The notes: a model not told the origin generated them from the letters alone. A stretch of DNA of 64,000 bases from Piscinibacter sp047602365 (GCA_047602365.1 JASGHM010000001.1:620001-684000); one strand, 5' to 3'. Shown: positions 1 through 8,998, counted from the first letter of the stretch. Numbers and translations are program-made.

Positions 1-90
1 GACGAAGCCCGCGCTCGGCTGGATCGCGTAGCCGTGCATGGACTGCACGTCCTGGCGGATCACACGCTGCAAACGCTCTTCGAGGCTCAT
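1..90 (-). CDS. hisC: Histidinol-phosphate aminotransferase, N-terminal fragment
   Basis: Only the first 30 codons lie in the window; the gene runs off the left edge. The peptide begins MSLEERLQRVIRQDVQSMHG and continues with a YAIQPSAG stretch, which I recognise as the N-terminus of betaproteobacterial HisC, the PLP enzyme that makes histidinol phosphate from imidazole-acetol phosphate. The start ATG overlaps the hisD stop as ATGA (88-92), so it is co-transcribed and probably translationally coupled with hisD. The call rests on a short peptide plus operon position. Confidence 0.8.
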   Translation of the reverse strand, partial: MSLEERLQRVIRQDVQSMHGYAIQPSAGFV

Positions 91-1409
91 CACTGCTTTC
101 CCTTCAGGCGGAACTCCGCGGCCTGGGCATGCGCCTGCAGCCCCTCGCCATAGGCCAGCTCGGCGGCGATCGGGCCGAGCAGCTGCGCGCCGGCCTCGCT
201 GACCTCGATCAGGCTGCTGCGCTTCTGGAAGTCGTAGACGCCCAGCGGCGAACTGAAGCGCGCGGTGCCCGAGGTGGGCAGCACGTGGTTCGGGCCGGCG
301 CAGTAGTCGCCCAGGCTCTCGCTGGTGAAGGCGCCGAGGAAGATCGCGCCGGCGTGCCTGAGCAGCGGCTCCCAGCGGCCGGGCTCGCGGCTGGACACCT
401 CCAGGTGCTCCGGCGCGATGCGGTTGCTGATCGCACAGGCTTCGTCCATCGAACGCGTGTGGATCAGCGCACCGCGGCCTTCCAGCGAGGCGCGGATCAC
501 CTCTCGGCGCGGCATGGCGGGCAGCAGGCGGTCGATCTCGGCTTTCACCCGTGCGATGTAGGCGGCGTCGGGGCACAGCAGGATGCTCTGCGCCAGTTCG
601 TCGTGCTCGGCCTGGCTGAACAGGTCCATCGCCACCCAGTCGGCCGGCGTCGTGCCGTCGGCCAGCACCAGGATCTCGCTGGGGCCGGCGATCATGTCGA
701 TGCCGACCTTGCCGAACACCCGCCGCTTGGCGCTGGCCACGTAGGCATTGCCCGGCCCGGTGATCTTGTCGACCGCCGGCACGGTGGTGGTGCCGTAGGC
801 CAGCGCAGCGACCGCCTGTGCACCGCCGATGGCGAAGGCCCGGCTCACACCCGCCACCGCCGCAGCGGCCAGCACCAGCGGGTTGCGCTCACCCTTGGGC
901 GTGGGCACCACCATGACGATCTCGCCGACACCGGCCACATGCGCCGGCACCACGTTCATCAGCACGCTGGACGGATAGGCGGCCTTGCCGCCGGGCACGT
1001 AGACACCGACGCGGTCCAGCGGCGTGACCTTCTGGCCGAGCAGCGTGCCGTCGGCATCGCGGTAGCTCCAGCTGCGGCCGCAGGCCTCGAGCTGGCGCTG
1101 GTGGTAGTCACGCACGCGGGCCGCGGCGGCTTCCAGCGCGCTGCGCTGCGCCGGCGTGATCTGCCCCAATGCGGCCTGCAGCTCGGCCTGGCTGATCTCC
1201 AGCTCGGCCATGGACTTCGCGGCCAGGCCGTCGAAACGTTGCGTGTACTCCAGCACCGCCGCATCGCCACGCTTCTCCACGTCGGCGAGGATGTCGGCCA
1301 CACGGCCTTCGATCGCCGCGTCGGTCTCGGCCGACCAGTGCAGCACGCGCGCGAACTCGGCCTCGAAATCGGCCGCGGTGGTGGCGAGCTGGCGGATCGC
1401 AACGCTCAT
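90..1409 (-). CDS. hisD: Histidinol dehydrogenase
   Basis: Zinc- and NAD-dependent enzyme for the last two steps of histidine synthesis (histidinol to histidine), cytoplasmic. The 439-residue length is normal. The family signature IAGPSEILVLADG is followed by WVAMDLFSQAEHD, and the catalytic Glu-His pair is visible in IAPEHLE. The start ATG at 1407-1409 overlaps the hisG stop (ATGA), and the stop overlaps the hisC start. The reading frame is intact, unlike the two genes upstream of it in the same operon. Confidence 0.96.
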   Translation of the reverse strand: MSVAIRQLATTAADFEAEFARVLHWSAETDAAIEGRVADILADVEKRGDAAVLEYTQRFDGLAAKSMAELEISQAELQAALGQITPAQRSALEAAAARVRDYHQRQLEACGRSWSYRDADGTLLGQKVTPLDRVGVYVPGGKAAYPSSVLMNVVPAHVAGVGEIVMVVPTPKGERNPLVLAAAAVAGVSRAFAIGGAQAVAALAYGTTTVPAVDKITGPGNAYVASAKRRVFGKVGIDMIAGPSEILVLADGTTPADWVAMDLFSQAEHDELAQSILLCPDAAYIARVKAEIDRLLPAMPRREVIRASLEGRGALIHTRSMDEACAISNRIAPEHLEVSSREPGRWEPLLRHAGAIFLGAFTSESLGDYCAGPNHVLPTSGTARFSSPLGVYDFQKRSSLIEVSEAGAQLLGPIAAELAYGEGLQAHAQAAEFRLKGKQ

Positions 1410-2063
1410 GGCTTGACCCCGACGGCAGCTTCGAACGCGTCGATGATCGTGCGGATGGCCTCGCGCTTGAGCTTCAGCGCCGCCTGGTTGACCACCAACC
1501 GGGACGAGATCTGCATGATCTGCTCGACCTCGACCAGGTTGTTCGCGCGCAAGGTGCTGCCGGTGGACACCAGGTCGACGATCGCGTCGGCCAGGCCGGT
1601 CAGCGGCGCCAGCTCCATCGAGCCATAGAGCTTGATCAGGTCGACGTGCACGCCCTTGTTGGCGAAGTGCTCGCGGGCGATCTCCGTGTACTTGGTGGCC
1701 ACGCGGATGCGCGAGCCCTGCTTGACGGCGCCGGCATAGTCGAAGTCGGCGCGCACCGCGACGCTCATGCGGCACCTGGCGATCTTCAGGTCCAGCGGCT
1801 GATACAGGCCCTTGGCCGCCATGTTCGAGCAGCGTGTCGCGGCCGACCACGCCGAGGTCGGCGCCGCCATGCTGCACATAGGTCGGCACGTCGGTCGCGC
1901 GAACGAGCACGATGCGCACGTTCGGCTGGCTGGTGCCGATGATGAGCTTGCGGCTCTTCTCCGGGTCTTCCGAAACCTCGATGCCGGCCGACTTCAGCAG
2001 CGGCAGCGTCTCGTCGAAGATGCGGCCCTTCGAGAGGGCCAGCGTGATCATGTTGCCGTTCAT
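1406..2063 (-). CDS. hisG: ATP phosphoribosyltransferase, short form (frameshifted as read)
   Basis: First enzyme of histidine synthesis, joining ATP and PRPP. It starts MNGNMITLALSKGRIFDETL and in frame reaches GRDTLLEHGG. There the sequence (about 1811-1816, CCTTGG on the plus strand) carries one extra base, and the rest (GLYQPLDL ... KYTEIAREHF ... DLVSTGSTLRANNLVEVEQI) continues in another frame. Removing one base gives 218 residues. That is the short HisG lacking the C-terminal regulatory domain; short HisG is known to need HisZ, which is not in the window. It overlaps murA and hisD by ATGA. I read the shift as a sequence error because the PRPP motif after it is perfectly kept. Confidence 0.93.
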
Positions 2064-3320
2064 TTGACGCGCTCGATGTCCGCGCCGATGCCGCGCAGCT
2101 TGGCTTCCATGCGGTCGTAGCCGCGGTCCAGGTGGTAGATGCGGTCGACCACCGTCTCGCCGCTGGCCACCAGGCCGGCGATCACCAGGCTGGCCGAGGC
2201 GCGCAGGTCGGTGGCCATCACGATCGCGCCGGACAGCTTCTCGACGCCCTGCACCACCGCCGTGTGCCCGTCGACGACGATGTTGGCGCCCAGGCGCACC
2301 AGTTCGTTGACGTGCATGAAGCGGTTCTCGAAGATCGTCTCGGTGACCTTCGCTGCACCCTCGGCGATGCAGTTCAGCGCCATGAACTGCGCCTGCATGT
2401 CGGTCGGGAAGGCCGGGTACTCGCTGGTGCGGAAGCTCACCGCCTTCGGGCGGCCCTGGCCCCTGACGCGGATCCAGCCCTCGCCGGCCTCGATGCTCAC
2501 GCCGGCCTCGCGCAGCTTGTCGATCACCGCGTCGAGGTGGTCGGCACGGGCATCGCGCAGCAGCACCTCGCCGCCGGCCGCCGCCGCGGCGCACAGGAAG
2601 GTGCCGGTCTCGATGCGATCCGGCACGATGCGGTGCGTCGCGCCGTGCAGGCTTGGCGACGCCCTGGATGCGGATCTTGCTGGTTCCGTGGCCTTCGATC
2701 TTCGCGCCCATCGCGATCAGCAGTTCGGCCAGGTCGGGGATCTCCGGCTCCTGCGCGGCGTTCTCCAGCACCGTCTCGCCCTCGGCCAGCGTGGCAGCCA
2801 TCAGCAGGTTCTCGGTGCCGGTGACGGTCACCATGTCGGTGGTGATGCGTGCGCCCTTGAGCTTCTTCGCCTTGGCGATGATGTAGCCGTGTTCGACGGT
2901 GATCTCGGCACCCATCGCCTGCAGGCCCTTGATGTGCTGGTCGACCGGGCGCGAGCCGATCGCGCAGCCGCCGGGCAGCGACACCGTGGCCTCGCCGAAG
3001 CGCGCCAGCAGCGGGCCCAGCACCAGGATCGACGCACGCATCGTCTTCACCAGGTCGTAGGGCGCCTCGGGCGAGGTCACGGCACTGGCGTCGAGGGACA
3101 CCACGTCGGGCTGGGCTTCGCTGCGCTCGGCCTTCGCGCCCATGTTGCGCAGCAGCTTCAGCGTGGTGCTGACGTCCTGCAGGCGCGGCACGTTGTGCAG
3201 CGTGACCGGCTCCGGCGTCAGCAGCGCGGCGCAGAGTTCGGGCAGCGCGGCGTTCTTGGCGCCGGAGATGGCCACTTCGCCTTCGAGCCGGCGGCCGCCG
3301 CGGATGAGGAGTTTGTCCAT
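2060..3320 (-). CDS. murA: UDP-N-acetylglucosamine 1-carboxyvinyltransferase (frameshifted as read)
   Basis: First committed step of peptidoglycan synthesis: transfer of enolpyruvate from PEP to UDP-GlcNAc. It starts MDKLLIRGGRRLEGEVAISG with the GAKNAALP motif and the catalytic-loop cysteine (about C119) in LPGGCAIGSRPVDQH. After KIRIQGVA, near 2653 (GCTTGGCG on the plus strand), one extra T shifts the frame; the second half (PDRIETGTFLCAAA ... YPAFPTDMQAQFMAL ... DRIYHLDRGYDRMEAKL) is in another frame. Corrected length is 419 residues, normal for MurA. The gene is essential, so a sequence error is far more likely than a real mutation. It sits between bolA and hisG, a common betaproteobacterial order. 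Confidence 0.95.
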
Positions 3321-3411
3321 GAGGATGACTGGCTGTGCCCCATGTCCACCTGGCTCCCGTGACCCGCGCTGGGCGCAGGCCCGAGCGCCGCAGTGAACAC
3401 TGCGGCGGGTT

Positions 3412-3681
3412 TCAGTGGTGGTGGGTGGAAGCCGTCGCGGGCTGCGAAGCCCACTCGGCCGGGGTCAGCGTCTTCATCGACAGGGCGTGGATCTGCTCGC
3501 GCATTCTATCGCCCAGGGCCTGGTAGACCCGCTGGTGGCGCTTGACGCGGCTGGCGCCCTCGAACTCGGCCGACACGATGGTGGCGAAGAAATGCCGCCC
3601 GTCGCCCTCGACCTCGAGGTGTTCGCAGGCCAGACCCTGCGCAATGAAGCGCTGCACGTCGGCGGGGGTCGGTTCGGCCAT
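3412..3681 (-). CDS. BolA/IbaG-family protein
   Basis: Small BolA-type protein of 89 residues. The helix-turn-helix-like BolA fold is suggested by CEHLEVEGDGRHFFATIVSAEFEG and the RHQRVYQALGDRM helix. Proteins of this family bind Fe-S clusters together with monothiol glutaredoxins or act as regulators; position upstream of murA matches IbaG of other proteobacteria. The C-terminus ends in three histidines, a possible metal ligand or simply a tail. It follows the ABC permease by 15 bases and precedes murA by about 90, so it is probably part of one long minus-strand transcript. Confidence 0.88.
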   Translation of the reverse strand: MAEPTPADVQRFIAQGLACEHLEVEGDGRHFFATIVSAEFEGASRVKRHQRVYQALGDRMREQIHALSMKTLTPAEWASQPATASTHHH

Positions 3682-3696
3682 GGTGGAGAGATTCTA

Positions 3697-4464
3697 CTAG
3701 TGGCGCAGCTTGTAGCCGGTGCGCAGCAGGTGCAGCGCCAGACCGGACACCAGCAGGAAACTCAGGCCGACGATGGCCAGGCTGGTCCACGGCGACACGT
3801 CGCTGACGCCGAAGAAGCCGCGGCGGAAGCCGTCGATCATGTAGAAGAACGGGTTCAGGTGGCTGACCGCCTGCCAGAACGCCGGCAGCGAGTGCACCGA
3901 ATAGAACACGCCGCTGAGGAAGGTCATCGGCATGATGATGAAGTTCTGGAAGCCGGCCATCTGGTCGAACTTCTCCGCCCACAGCCCGGCGATCAGCCCC
4001 AGCGCGCCGAGCATGCCGGCACCGAGCACCGCGAAGACCACGATCCACCACGGCTGCGCGACATGCAGCGGCGCGAACCAGACGGTGACCCCCAGCACGC
4101 CGGTGCCGACCACCAGGCCGCGCACCATCGACGCGCCGACGTAGGCGACGAACCAGGCCCAGTGCGACAGCGGCGTCACCAGCAGGAACACCAGGTTGCC
4201 GGTGATCTTGCTCTGGATCAGCGAGCTGCTGCTGTTGGCGAAGGCGTTCTGCAGCACGCTCATCATCACCAGCCCGGGGATCAGGAAGCTGGTGTAGCCG
4301 ATCTGGTCGTAGACCTTCACGTGGTCTTCCAGCACATGGCCGAAGATCAGCAGGTACAGCACCGCGGTGAGCACCGGTGCCGCGACGGTCTGGAAGCTGA
4401 CCTTCCAGAAGCGCAGCACTTCCTTGTAGAGCAGCGTTCTCGCACCCGACAACGGGCCGTTCAT
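3697..4464 (-). CDS. ABC-2 type transporter permease
   Basis: Inner-membrane permease of 255 residues starting MNGPLSGARTLLYKEVLRFW. About six hydrophobic segments can be seen (for example TAVLYLLIFGHV, GTGVLGVTVWF, GAGMLGALGLIAGLW, IVGLSFLLVSGLALHL). The pattern matches the YadH type of ABC-2 permease, including the NFIIMPMTFLSGVFYSV stretch. The start overlaps the stop of the ATPase gene (ATGA at 4461-4464), so the two form one exporter. The substrate cannot be told from sequence. The reading on the opposite strand is a shadow. Confidence 0.92.
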   Translation of the reverse strand: MNGPLSGARTLLYKEVLRFWKVSFQTVAAPVLTAVLYLLIFGHVLEDHVKVYDQIGYTSFLIPGLVMMSVLQNAFANSSSSLIQSKITGNLVFLLVTPLSHWAWFVAYVGASMVRGLVVGTGVLGVTVWFAPLHVAQPWWIVVFAVLGAGMLGALGLIAGLWAEKFDQMAGFQNFIIMPMTFLSGVFYSVHSLPAFWQAVSHLNPFFYMIDGFRRGFFGVSDVSPWTSLAIVGLSFLLVSGLALHLLRTGYKLRH

Positions 4465-5381
4465 GCGGCCACCCTCTGCGGTTCGCCGTGCATGATCTCG
4501 AGGAACACGTCCTCCAGGTCGGCGCGGCCGATCTCCAGGTCCTCGGGCCGGCAGCCCGCAGCGCGCAGCGTGCCGAGGAGGCTCTCGACCTCGGCCGCGT
4601 CGTGGGCCTTGATCTGCACGATGCGGCCGGTCACGCGCGACTGCGCCGCCAGCGCCGGCGGCAGCGCCTGGTCCATCTTGAAACGCAGCATGGTGCTGGC
4701 GCGCCCGGCCAGCAGCGCCGAGGTGCGGTCCAGCGCCACCACCTGGCCCTGCTTGAGCATCGCGATGCGCTGGCACAGCGCCTCGGCTTCTTCCAGGTAA
4801 TGCGTGGTCAGCAGCACCGTGTGACCGTCCTTGTTCAGGCGCGCGACGAACTGCCACAGCGTCTGGCGCAGTTCGACGTCGACGCCGGCGGTGGGCTCGT
4901 CGAGCACGATCACCGGCGGCCGGTGCACCAGCGCTTGCGCCACCAGCACGCGCCGCTTCATGCCGCCGCTGAGCTGGCGCATGTTGGCGTCGGCCTTGTC
5001 GGCCAGACCCAGGTTCGCCAGCAGCTCGTCGATCCAGGCGTCGTTGTGCTTCACGCCGAAGTAGCCGCTCTGGATGCGCAGCGCCTCGCGCACGCTGAAG
5101 AAGGGATCGAACACCAGTTCCTGCGGCACGATGCCGAGGCTGCGGCGCGCGGCGGCGTAGTCGCTCACCACGTCGTGGCCCATCACCGTGACGCGGCCGG
5201 CGCTGGCCCGGCTCAGGCCGGCGAGGATGCTGATCAGCGTCGTCTTGCCGGCGCCGTTGGGCCCGAGCAGGCCGAAGAACTCGCCGGCCTGGATGTCGAA
5301 GCTGACTTCGCTCAAGGCGCGCACTTCGCCGCGCGCACCCGGGTAGGTCTTGGAGACGTTCTGGAACGAGATGGCGGGCAT
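4461..5381 (-). CDS. ABC transporter ATP-binding protein (YadG-like)
   Basis: ATPase subunit, 306 residues, partner of the ABC-2 permease. Walker A is GLLGPNGAGKTT, the signature is LSGGMKRRVLVAQAL, and Walker B is VIVLDEPTAGVD followed by the switch region TTHYLEEAEAL. The C-terminal 80 residues form a substrate- or regulation-associated extension typical of the export family. It is the first gene of the minus-strand run ABC-permease-bolA-murA-his and faces a TetR gene across a 119-base region that carries a perfect palindrome. Confidence 0.94.
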   Translation of the reverse strand: MPAISFQNVSKTYPGARGEVRALSEVSFDIQAGEFFGLLGPNGAGKTTLISILAGLSRASAGRVTVMGHDVVSDYAAARRSLGIVPQELVFDPFFSVREALRIQSGYFGVKHNDAWIDELLANLGLADKADANMRQLSGGMKRRVLVAQALVHRPPVIVLDEPTAGVDVELRQTLWQFVARLNKDGHTVLLTTHYLEEAEALCQRIAMLKQGQVVALDRTSALLAGRASTMLRFKMDQALPPALAAQSRVTGRIVQIKAHDAAEVESLLGTLRAAGCRPEDLEIGRADLEDVFLEIMHGEPQRVAA

Positions 5382-5441
5382 GGGCGCCGGATTGTAGGCA
5401 GCGGCGTGGCCACGCGCAGGCCGAGGCCGATTAGGGGCGAC

Positions 5442-5453
5442 GCTCGTACGAGC
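5442..5453. promoter_or_regulatory. Perfect 12-bp palindrome, candidate TetR operator
   Basis: GCTCGTACGAGC is a perfect palindrome in the divergent region between the ABC exporter operon and the TetR gene, 48 bases before the TetR start. A TAGATT sequence at about 5471-5476 could be the -10 of the regulator. TetR dimers bind such palindromes and often autoregulate; assignment to this regulator is inferred from position only. Confidence 0.45.
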
Positions 5454-5500
5454 CCTGCGGCAACGGTGCTAGATTCCCTCGGACGCCACAAGAGCCGCCC

Positions 5501-6163
5501 ATGGCCACCCAAGCCAAGAAACCGCGCCGCACGGCCGAACGCATCCTGGAGGTCACGCTCGAGCTGTTCAACCGCTTCGGCGAACCGAACGTCTCGACCA
5601 CGCTGATCTCGGCCGAGCTGAACATCAGCCCCGGCAACCTCTACTACCACTACCCGGCCAAGGACGAGCTGATCAACAGCCTGTTCGACCGCTACGAGAA
5701 ATCGCTGTCCGAACTGCTGCAGGCGGCCGACCAGGTGCGCAACGTCGAGGACGCCTGGCTGCTGTTCCACATGCTGTTCGAGCTGATCTGGCAGTACCGC
5801 TTCTTGTACCGCGACCTCAACGACCTGCTGTCGAAGAACCGCCGGCTGGAGACCCACTTCCAGTTCGTGCTGCGCAACAAGAACCACGCCATCCAGTCGG
5901 TGATGGCCGGGCTGACACGCGGCGGCGCGATGAAGATCGAGACCCGCGACATGGAGCCGGTGGCCACCGCGATGGCGGTGGTACTGACCTACTGGCTGAG
6001 CTACGAGTACGTGCGCGACCCGCGCCGCGCGCTGGAGCCCGAGAGCGCCAGCGCAGCGCTGCTGCGCGGCGCCTTCCATGTGCTCAGCCTGCTGATCCCC
6101 TACCTCGAGCCGGCGCAGCGCGAGCACCTGCACGCGCTGGTCGGCAAGTACGACAAGAGCTGA
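5501..6163 (+). CDS. TetR-family transcriptional regulator
   Basis: 220 residues. The N-terminal helix-turn-helix spans roughly residues 12-58 (RTAERILEVTLELFNRFGE, then SAELNISPGNLYYHYPAKDEL), which is classic TetR. The C-terminal ligand-binding half is helical with conserved aromatic residues (WQYRFLYRDLNDLLS). It is divergent from the ABC exporter at 3697-5381, and a perfect palindrome lies between them, so it may control the exporter and itself. The ligand is unknown. The TPR gene follows after 34 bases and may be co-transcribed. Confidence 0.92.
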   Translation: MATQAKKPRRTAERILEVTLELFNRFGEPNVSTTLISAELNISPGNLYYHYPAKDELINSLFDRYEKSLSELLQAADQVRNVEDAWLLFHMLFELIWQYRFLYRDLNDLLSKNRRLETHFQFVLRNKNHAIQSVMAGLTRGGAMKIETRDMEPVATAMAVVLTYWLSYEYVRDPRRALEPESASAALLRGAFHVLSLLIPYLEPAQREHLHALVGKYDKS

Positions 6164-6197
6164 ACCGCGCCCCGCCACACACACAGGAGACAAGACC

Positions 6198-6971
6198 ATG
6201 GCCAAGTGGACCGCCTTCCCGCACGACAACGCCGACTATGTCTACGACGCCGCGGCGCTGAAGAAGAAATGGGCGCGACTGCACACGGGCGACGCCGAGC
6301 CGCAGCCGAAGGACGACAAGGTGCTGGCTGCCTGGGCGCTGTTCCATGCCGGCGAGTTCCAGAAGGCCTACGACGCCGGCCTGAAGGCGGGCGGGGCCGG
6401 CATCACGGTGGCCAACAAGGCACAGGCGATCTACGCCAACTACCTCGAGAAGAGCGAGAAGAACCGGCTGGCGATGTTCATGGAGGTCTCCGAGCGCGCC
6501 GAGGCGCAGCAGGCCGAGGACCCGAAGAACCCGAACGCCTACTACTGGCAGGCTTACGCGCTGGGCCGCTACAGCCAGGGCATCAGCGTCGCCAAGGCGC
6601 TGGCGCAGGGCCTGGGCAGCAAGGTGAAGACCGCGCTGGAAACCGCCATCAAGCTGCAGCCGCGCCATGCCGACGCGCACATCGCGCTGGGCGCCTTCCA
6701 TGCGGAGGTGATCGACAAGGTCGGCGGCCTGCTCGGCCGCACCCAGGGCGCCAGCAAGGACCAGGGCCTGCTGATGTACAAGACCGCGCTGAAGCTCAAC
6801 CCGGCCTCGGCGATCGCGATGGTCGAGTACGCCAACGGCATGGTGATGCTCGAGGGCGAGAAGAAGATGAAGGAGGCCGAGAAGCTCTACGCCGACGCGG
6901 CCGCCTGCGACCCGGCCGACGCGATGGAGCGGCTCGACGTCGAGATGGCCAAGGCCGAGCTGGAAGACTGA
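6198..6971 (+). CDS. TPR-repeat protein of unknown function
   Basis: 257 residues with no signal peptide. An ACAGGAGAC ribosome site precedes the ATG. Helical repeat units resembling TPRs are visible (AWALFHAGEFQKAYDAGLKAG, NAYYWQAYALGRYSQGIS, ETAIKLQPRHADAHIALGAFH, YKTALKLNPASAIAMVEYANG). The segment ALGAFHAEVIDKVGGLLGRTQGAS is a long linker between repeats. TPR arrays mediate protein contacts; no catalytic motif is seen. The stop abuts the stop of the convergent MFS gene, with the two TGA codons back to back as TGATCA. Confidence 0.8.
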   Translation: MAKWTAFPHDNADYVYDAAALKKKWARLHTGDAEPQPKDDKVLAAWALFHAGEFQKAYDAGLKAGGAGITVANKAQAIYANYLEKSEKNRLAMFMEVSERAEAQQAEDPKNPNAYYWQAYALGRYSQGISVAKALAQGLGSKVKTALETAIKLQPRHADAHIALGAFHAEVIDKVGGLLGRTQGASKDQGLLMYKTALKLNPASAIAMVEYANGMVMLEGEKKMKEAEKLYADAAACDPADAMERLDVEMAKAELED

Positions 6972-8150
6972 TCAGCCGGCGCGGCCGAGCACGGCGCGCG
7001 CCGCCAGCCCGGTCAGCACCGCGAACAGCGCGACCGTCCACAGCGCGGCGGTCAGCGAGCTACCGCTGGCCAGCATGCCGATCAGCGGCGGCCCGACCAT
7101 GAAACCCAGGTAACCGACCGAGGACACCGCGGCCACGCCGTGCGCCGGCGACACGCCGCTCACCTGCGCCGAGGCGGCGAACATCACCGGCACGACGTTG
7201 GCCAGGCCGAGGCCGACGAGCATGAAGCCGGCCAGCGCCGCCCACGGCGCGCCGACGCTCAGCGCGACGGCCATGCCGATCGCCGCCACCGCGCCCGAGG
7301 CGCGCATCAGCGCCACCGGCGCGAGCCGCTCGCGGATGCGATCGCCGAACAGGCGGCCGATCGCCATCGCCGCGCTGAAGGCGGCGAAGGCCAGCGCACC
7401 GGTGGCCGCATCGGTCTTCAGCTCCTGGCGCACGAACAGCGCGCTCCAGTCGTACATCGCGCCCTCGGCGACCATGCACAGCGCGGTCAGCACACCCATC
7501 CACAGCAGGATGCCGCGCGGCCAGGCGATCGGCGCGGGCGACTCGTCGCTGTCGGAACGTTCGGCGCTGAGCCAGGGCGCCGCGGCCGCCAGCACCAGGG
7601 CCAGCACCGCCGCGCTGGCCGCCAGCTGCACCACCGGCGCCACCCCGGCGCGGTGCAGCGCCGCACAGAGCAGCGCACCGGCCATGCCGCCAAGGCTGAA
7701 CATCGCGTGCAGGCCGCTCATCACCTTGCGCGGCGAACGCATCTCGAGGTGGTTGCCCTCCGAGTTGATGGCCACGTCGAACAGCGCACTGCCGGCGCCG
7801 AGCAGCAGCATCAGCGCGAACAGCACGCCGATCTGCTCGCTCTGCAGCACGGCGGCCAGGCTCGCGCACATCAGCAGCCCGGCTGCTTGCACGCAGCGGC
7901 GCGCGCCGAAACGGGCGACCAGCACGCCGGCCGTCAGCAGGCACAGCACGGCGCCGCCGGCGGCGGTCAGCAGCGCGAAGGACAGCGACTGTTCGTCCAG
8001 CCCGTAGTGCAGCTTGACGGCTGGCACCTGCGCACCCCAGACACCCATGCCCATGCCGAGCACGAAGAACAGCACGCGGATGGCACGGTGCCAGCTGGGC
8101 AGCGAGGCCATCGCGGGCAGCGGCGGCAGACAGGGGTTGCTTGCGTCCAT
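6972..8150 (-). CDS. MFS transporter (YbjJ-like)
   Basis: Inner-membrane transporter of about 392 residues using the ATG at 8148-8150; an ATG three codons upstream is also possible, and longer reading into 8234 would run over the divergent regulator. Twelve hydrophobic segments can be traced, beginning with IRVLFFVLGMGMGVWGAQVP. The MFS motif A-like loop is GVLVARFGARRC. Sequence style (early GxWGAQVP, GLHAMFSLGG in the middle) resembles the E. coli YbjJ/FucP-like branch. It is divergent from a DeoR regulator, suggesting a sugar or sugar-derivative substrate, which is inference. Confidence 0.87.
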   Translation of the reverse strand: MDASNPCLPPLPAMASLPSWHRAIRVLFFVLGMGMGVWGAQVPAVKLHYGLDEQSLSFALLTAAGGAVLCLLTAGVLVARFGARRCVQAAGLLMCASLAAVLQSEQIGVLFALMLLLGAGSALFDVAINSEGNHLEMRSPRKVMSGLHAMFSLGGMAGALLCAALHRAGVAPVVQLAASAAVLALVLAAAAPWLSAERSDSDESPAPIAWPRGILLWMGVLTALCMVAEGAMYDWSALFVRQELKTDAATGALAFAAFSAAMAIGRLFGDRIRERLAPVALMRASGAVAAIGMAVALSVGAPWAALAGFMLVGLGLANVVPVMFAASAQVSGVSPAHGVAAVSSVGYLGFMVGPPLIGMLASGSSLTAALWTVALFAVLTGLAARAVLGRAG

Positions 8151-8203
8151 GTGCTGCATTGTGCTGTAATTTGCGTGTTCTTGCACAACCCTGCAAACAT
8201 CCG
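8151..8203. promoter_or_regulatory. Divergent MFS/DeoR promoter with 10-bp tandem direct repeat
   Basis: The 53 bases between the two starts are AT-richer than their surroundings. They contain a tandem near-repeat, GTGCTGCATT followed directly by GTGCTGTAAT (8151-8170), and then TTGCGTGTTCTTGCACAA. Tandem direct repeats are a common DeoR-family operator form. The small space means both promoters must overlap this element. Confidence 0.4.
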
Positions 8204-8983
8204 ATGCCCAGACGATCCCCGGCCATCGAGCCACCCCGCTTCGCCGCCGAGCGCCAGCAGCGCATCGCGCAGGCGTTGCGCGAGCATGGCCGGGTCGAGG
8301 TGGCGCAGCTGGCGGCCGACTACGGCGTCTCCGAAGACACGGTGCGCCGCGACCTGCATGCGCTGGCCGCGCGCGGGCTGCTGCAGAAGACCCACGGCGG
8401 CGCCGTCGCGCTGCACACGCCGGCCATGCCGACGCTGCAACGCGGTGCCATCCAGAGCGGCGCCAAGCGCGCGATCGGCCATGCCGCAGCGAAGCTCGTG
8501 CAGCCGCACGACAGCCTGTTCATCGACGGCGGCACCACCACGCTGGCGCTGATCGAGGCGTTGAAGGCACCCGACGCACCACGGCCGCTGACGGTGTTCA
8601 CCCATGCACTGGACATCGCATTGGCACTGACCGACGAGCCGCAGGTGCGCCTGGTGCTGGCCGGCGGCAGCTGGCTGGCCACGCCGCGCATCTTCGTCGG
8701 CGAGGCGGCCCTGGCCACGGTGCGCGCCGCCCGCGCCGACATCGCCTTCCTCGGCGCCTGCGCGCTGCACGAGCGTGCCGGCCTGACCGCGCACGAGCCG
8801 CAGGAGGCCCCGCTGAAGCGTGCGATGGTCGAGGGCGCGGCGCGGCGCATCGTGCTGGCCGATGCGAGCAAGCTGGGCGTGGTCGCACCCTGCGCGGTGG
8901 CCACGCTGGACGAACTCGATCGGGTGATCGCCGACGACGCGCCGGCCTGGCTCAGCGGGCGTGTCGAGGTGCAGAAGGTCTGA
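8204..8983 (+). CDS. DeoR-family transcriptional regulator
   Basis: 259 residues from the ATG at 8204. The open frame extends upstream to 8141, but that would cover the MFS start and lacks family sequence. The N-terminal HTH reads VAQLAADYGVSEDTVRRDLH with the typical KTHGGAV wing. The DeoR sensor domain shows FIDGGTTTLALIEAL and the C-terminal DASKLGVVAPCAVATLDELD. Such sensors bind sugar phosphates. It is divergent from the MFS transporter, its likely target. The stop lies 15 bases from the convergent iorB stop. Confidence 0.92.
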   Translation: MPRRSPAIEPPRFAAERQQRIAQALREHGRVEVAQLAADYGVSEDTVRRDLHALAARGLLQKTHGGAVALHTPAMPTLQRGAIQSGAKRAIGHAAAKLVQPHDSLFIDGGTTTLALIEALKAPDAPRPLTVFTHALDIALALTDEPQVRLVLAGGSWLATPRIFVGEAALATVRAARADIAFLGACALHERAGLTAHEPQEAPLKRAMVEGAARRIVLADASKLGVVAPCAVATLDELDRVIADDAPAWLSGRVEVQKV

Positions 8984-8998
8984 GCCGTGCGGTCACGC

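Noticed and set aside
1406..3320. Programmed frameshifting in hisG and murA
   Set aside because: No slippery heptamer plus structure was apparent, and identical single-base insertions occur in unrelated genes of the window, so sequence error is simpler.
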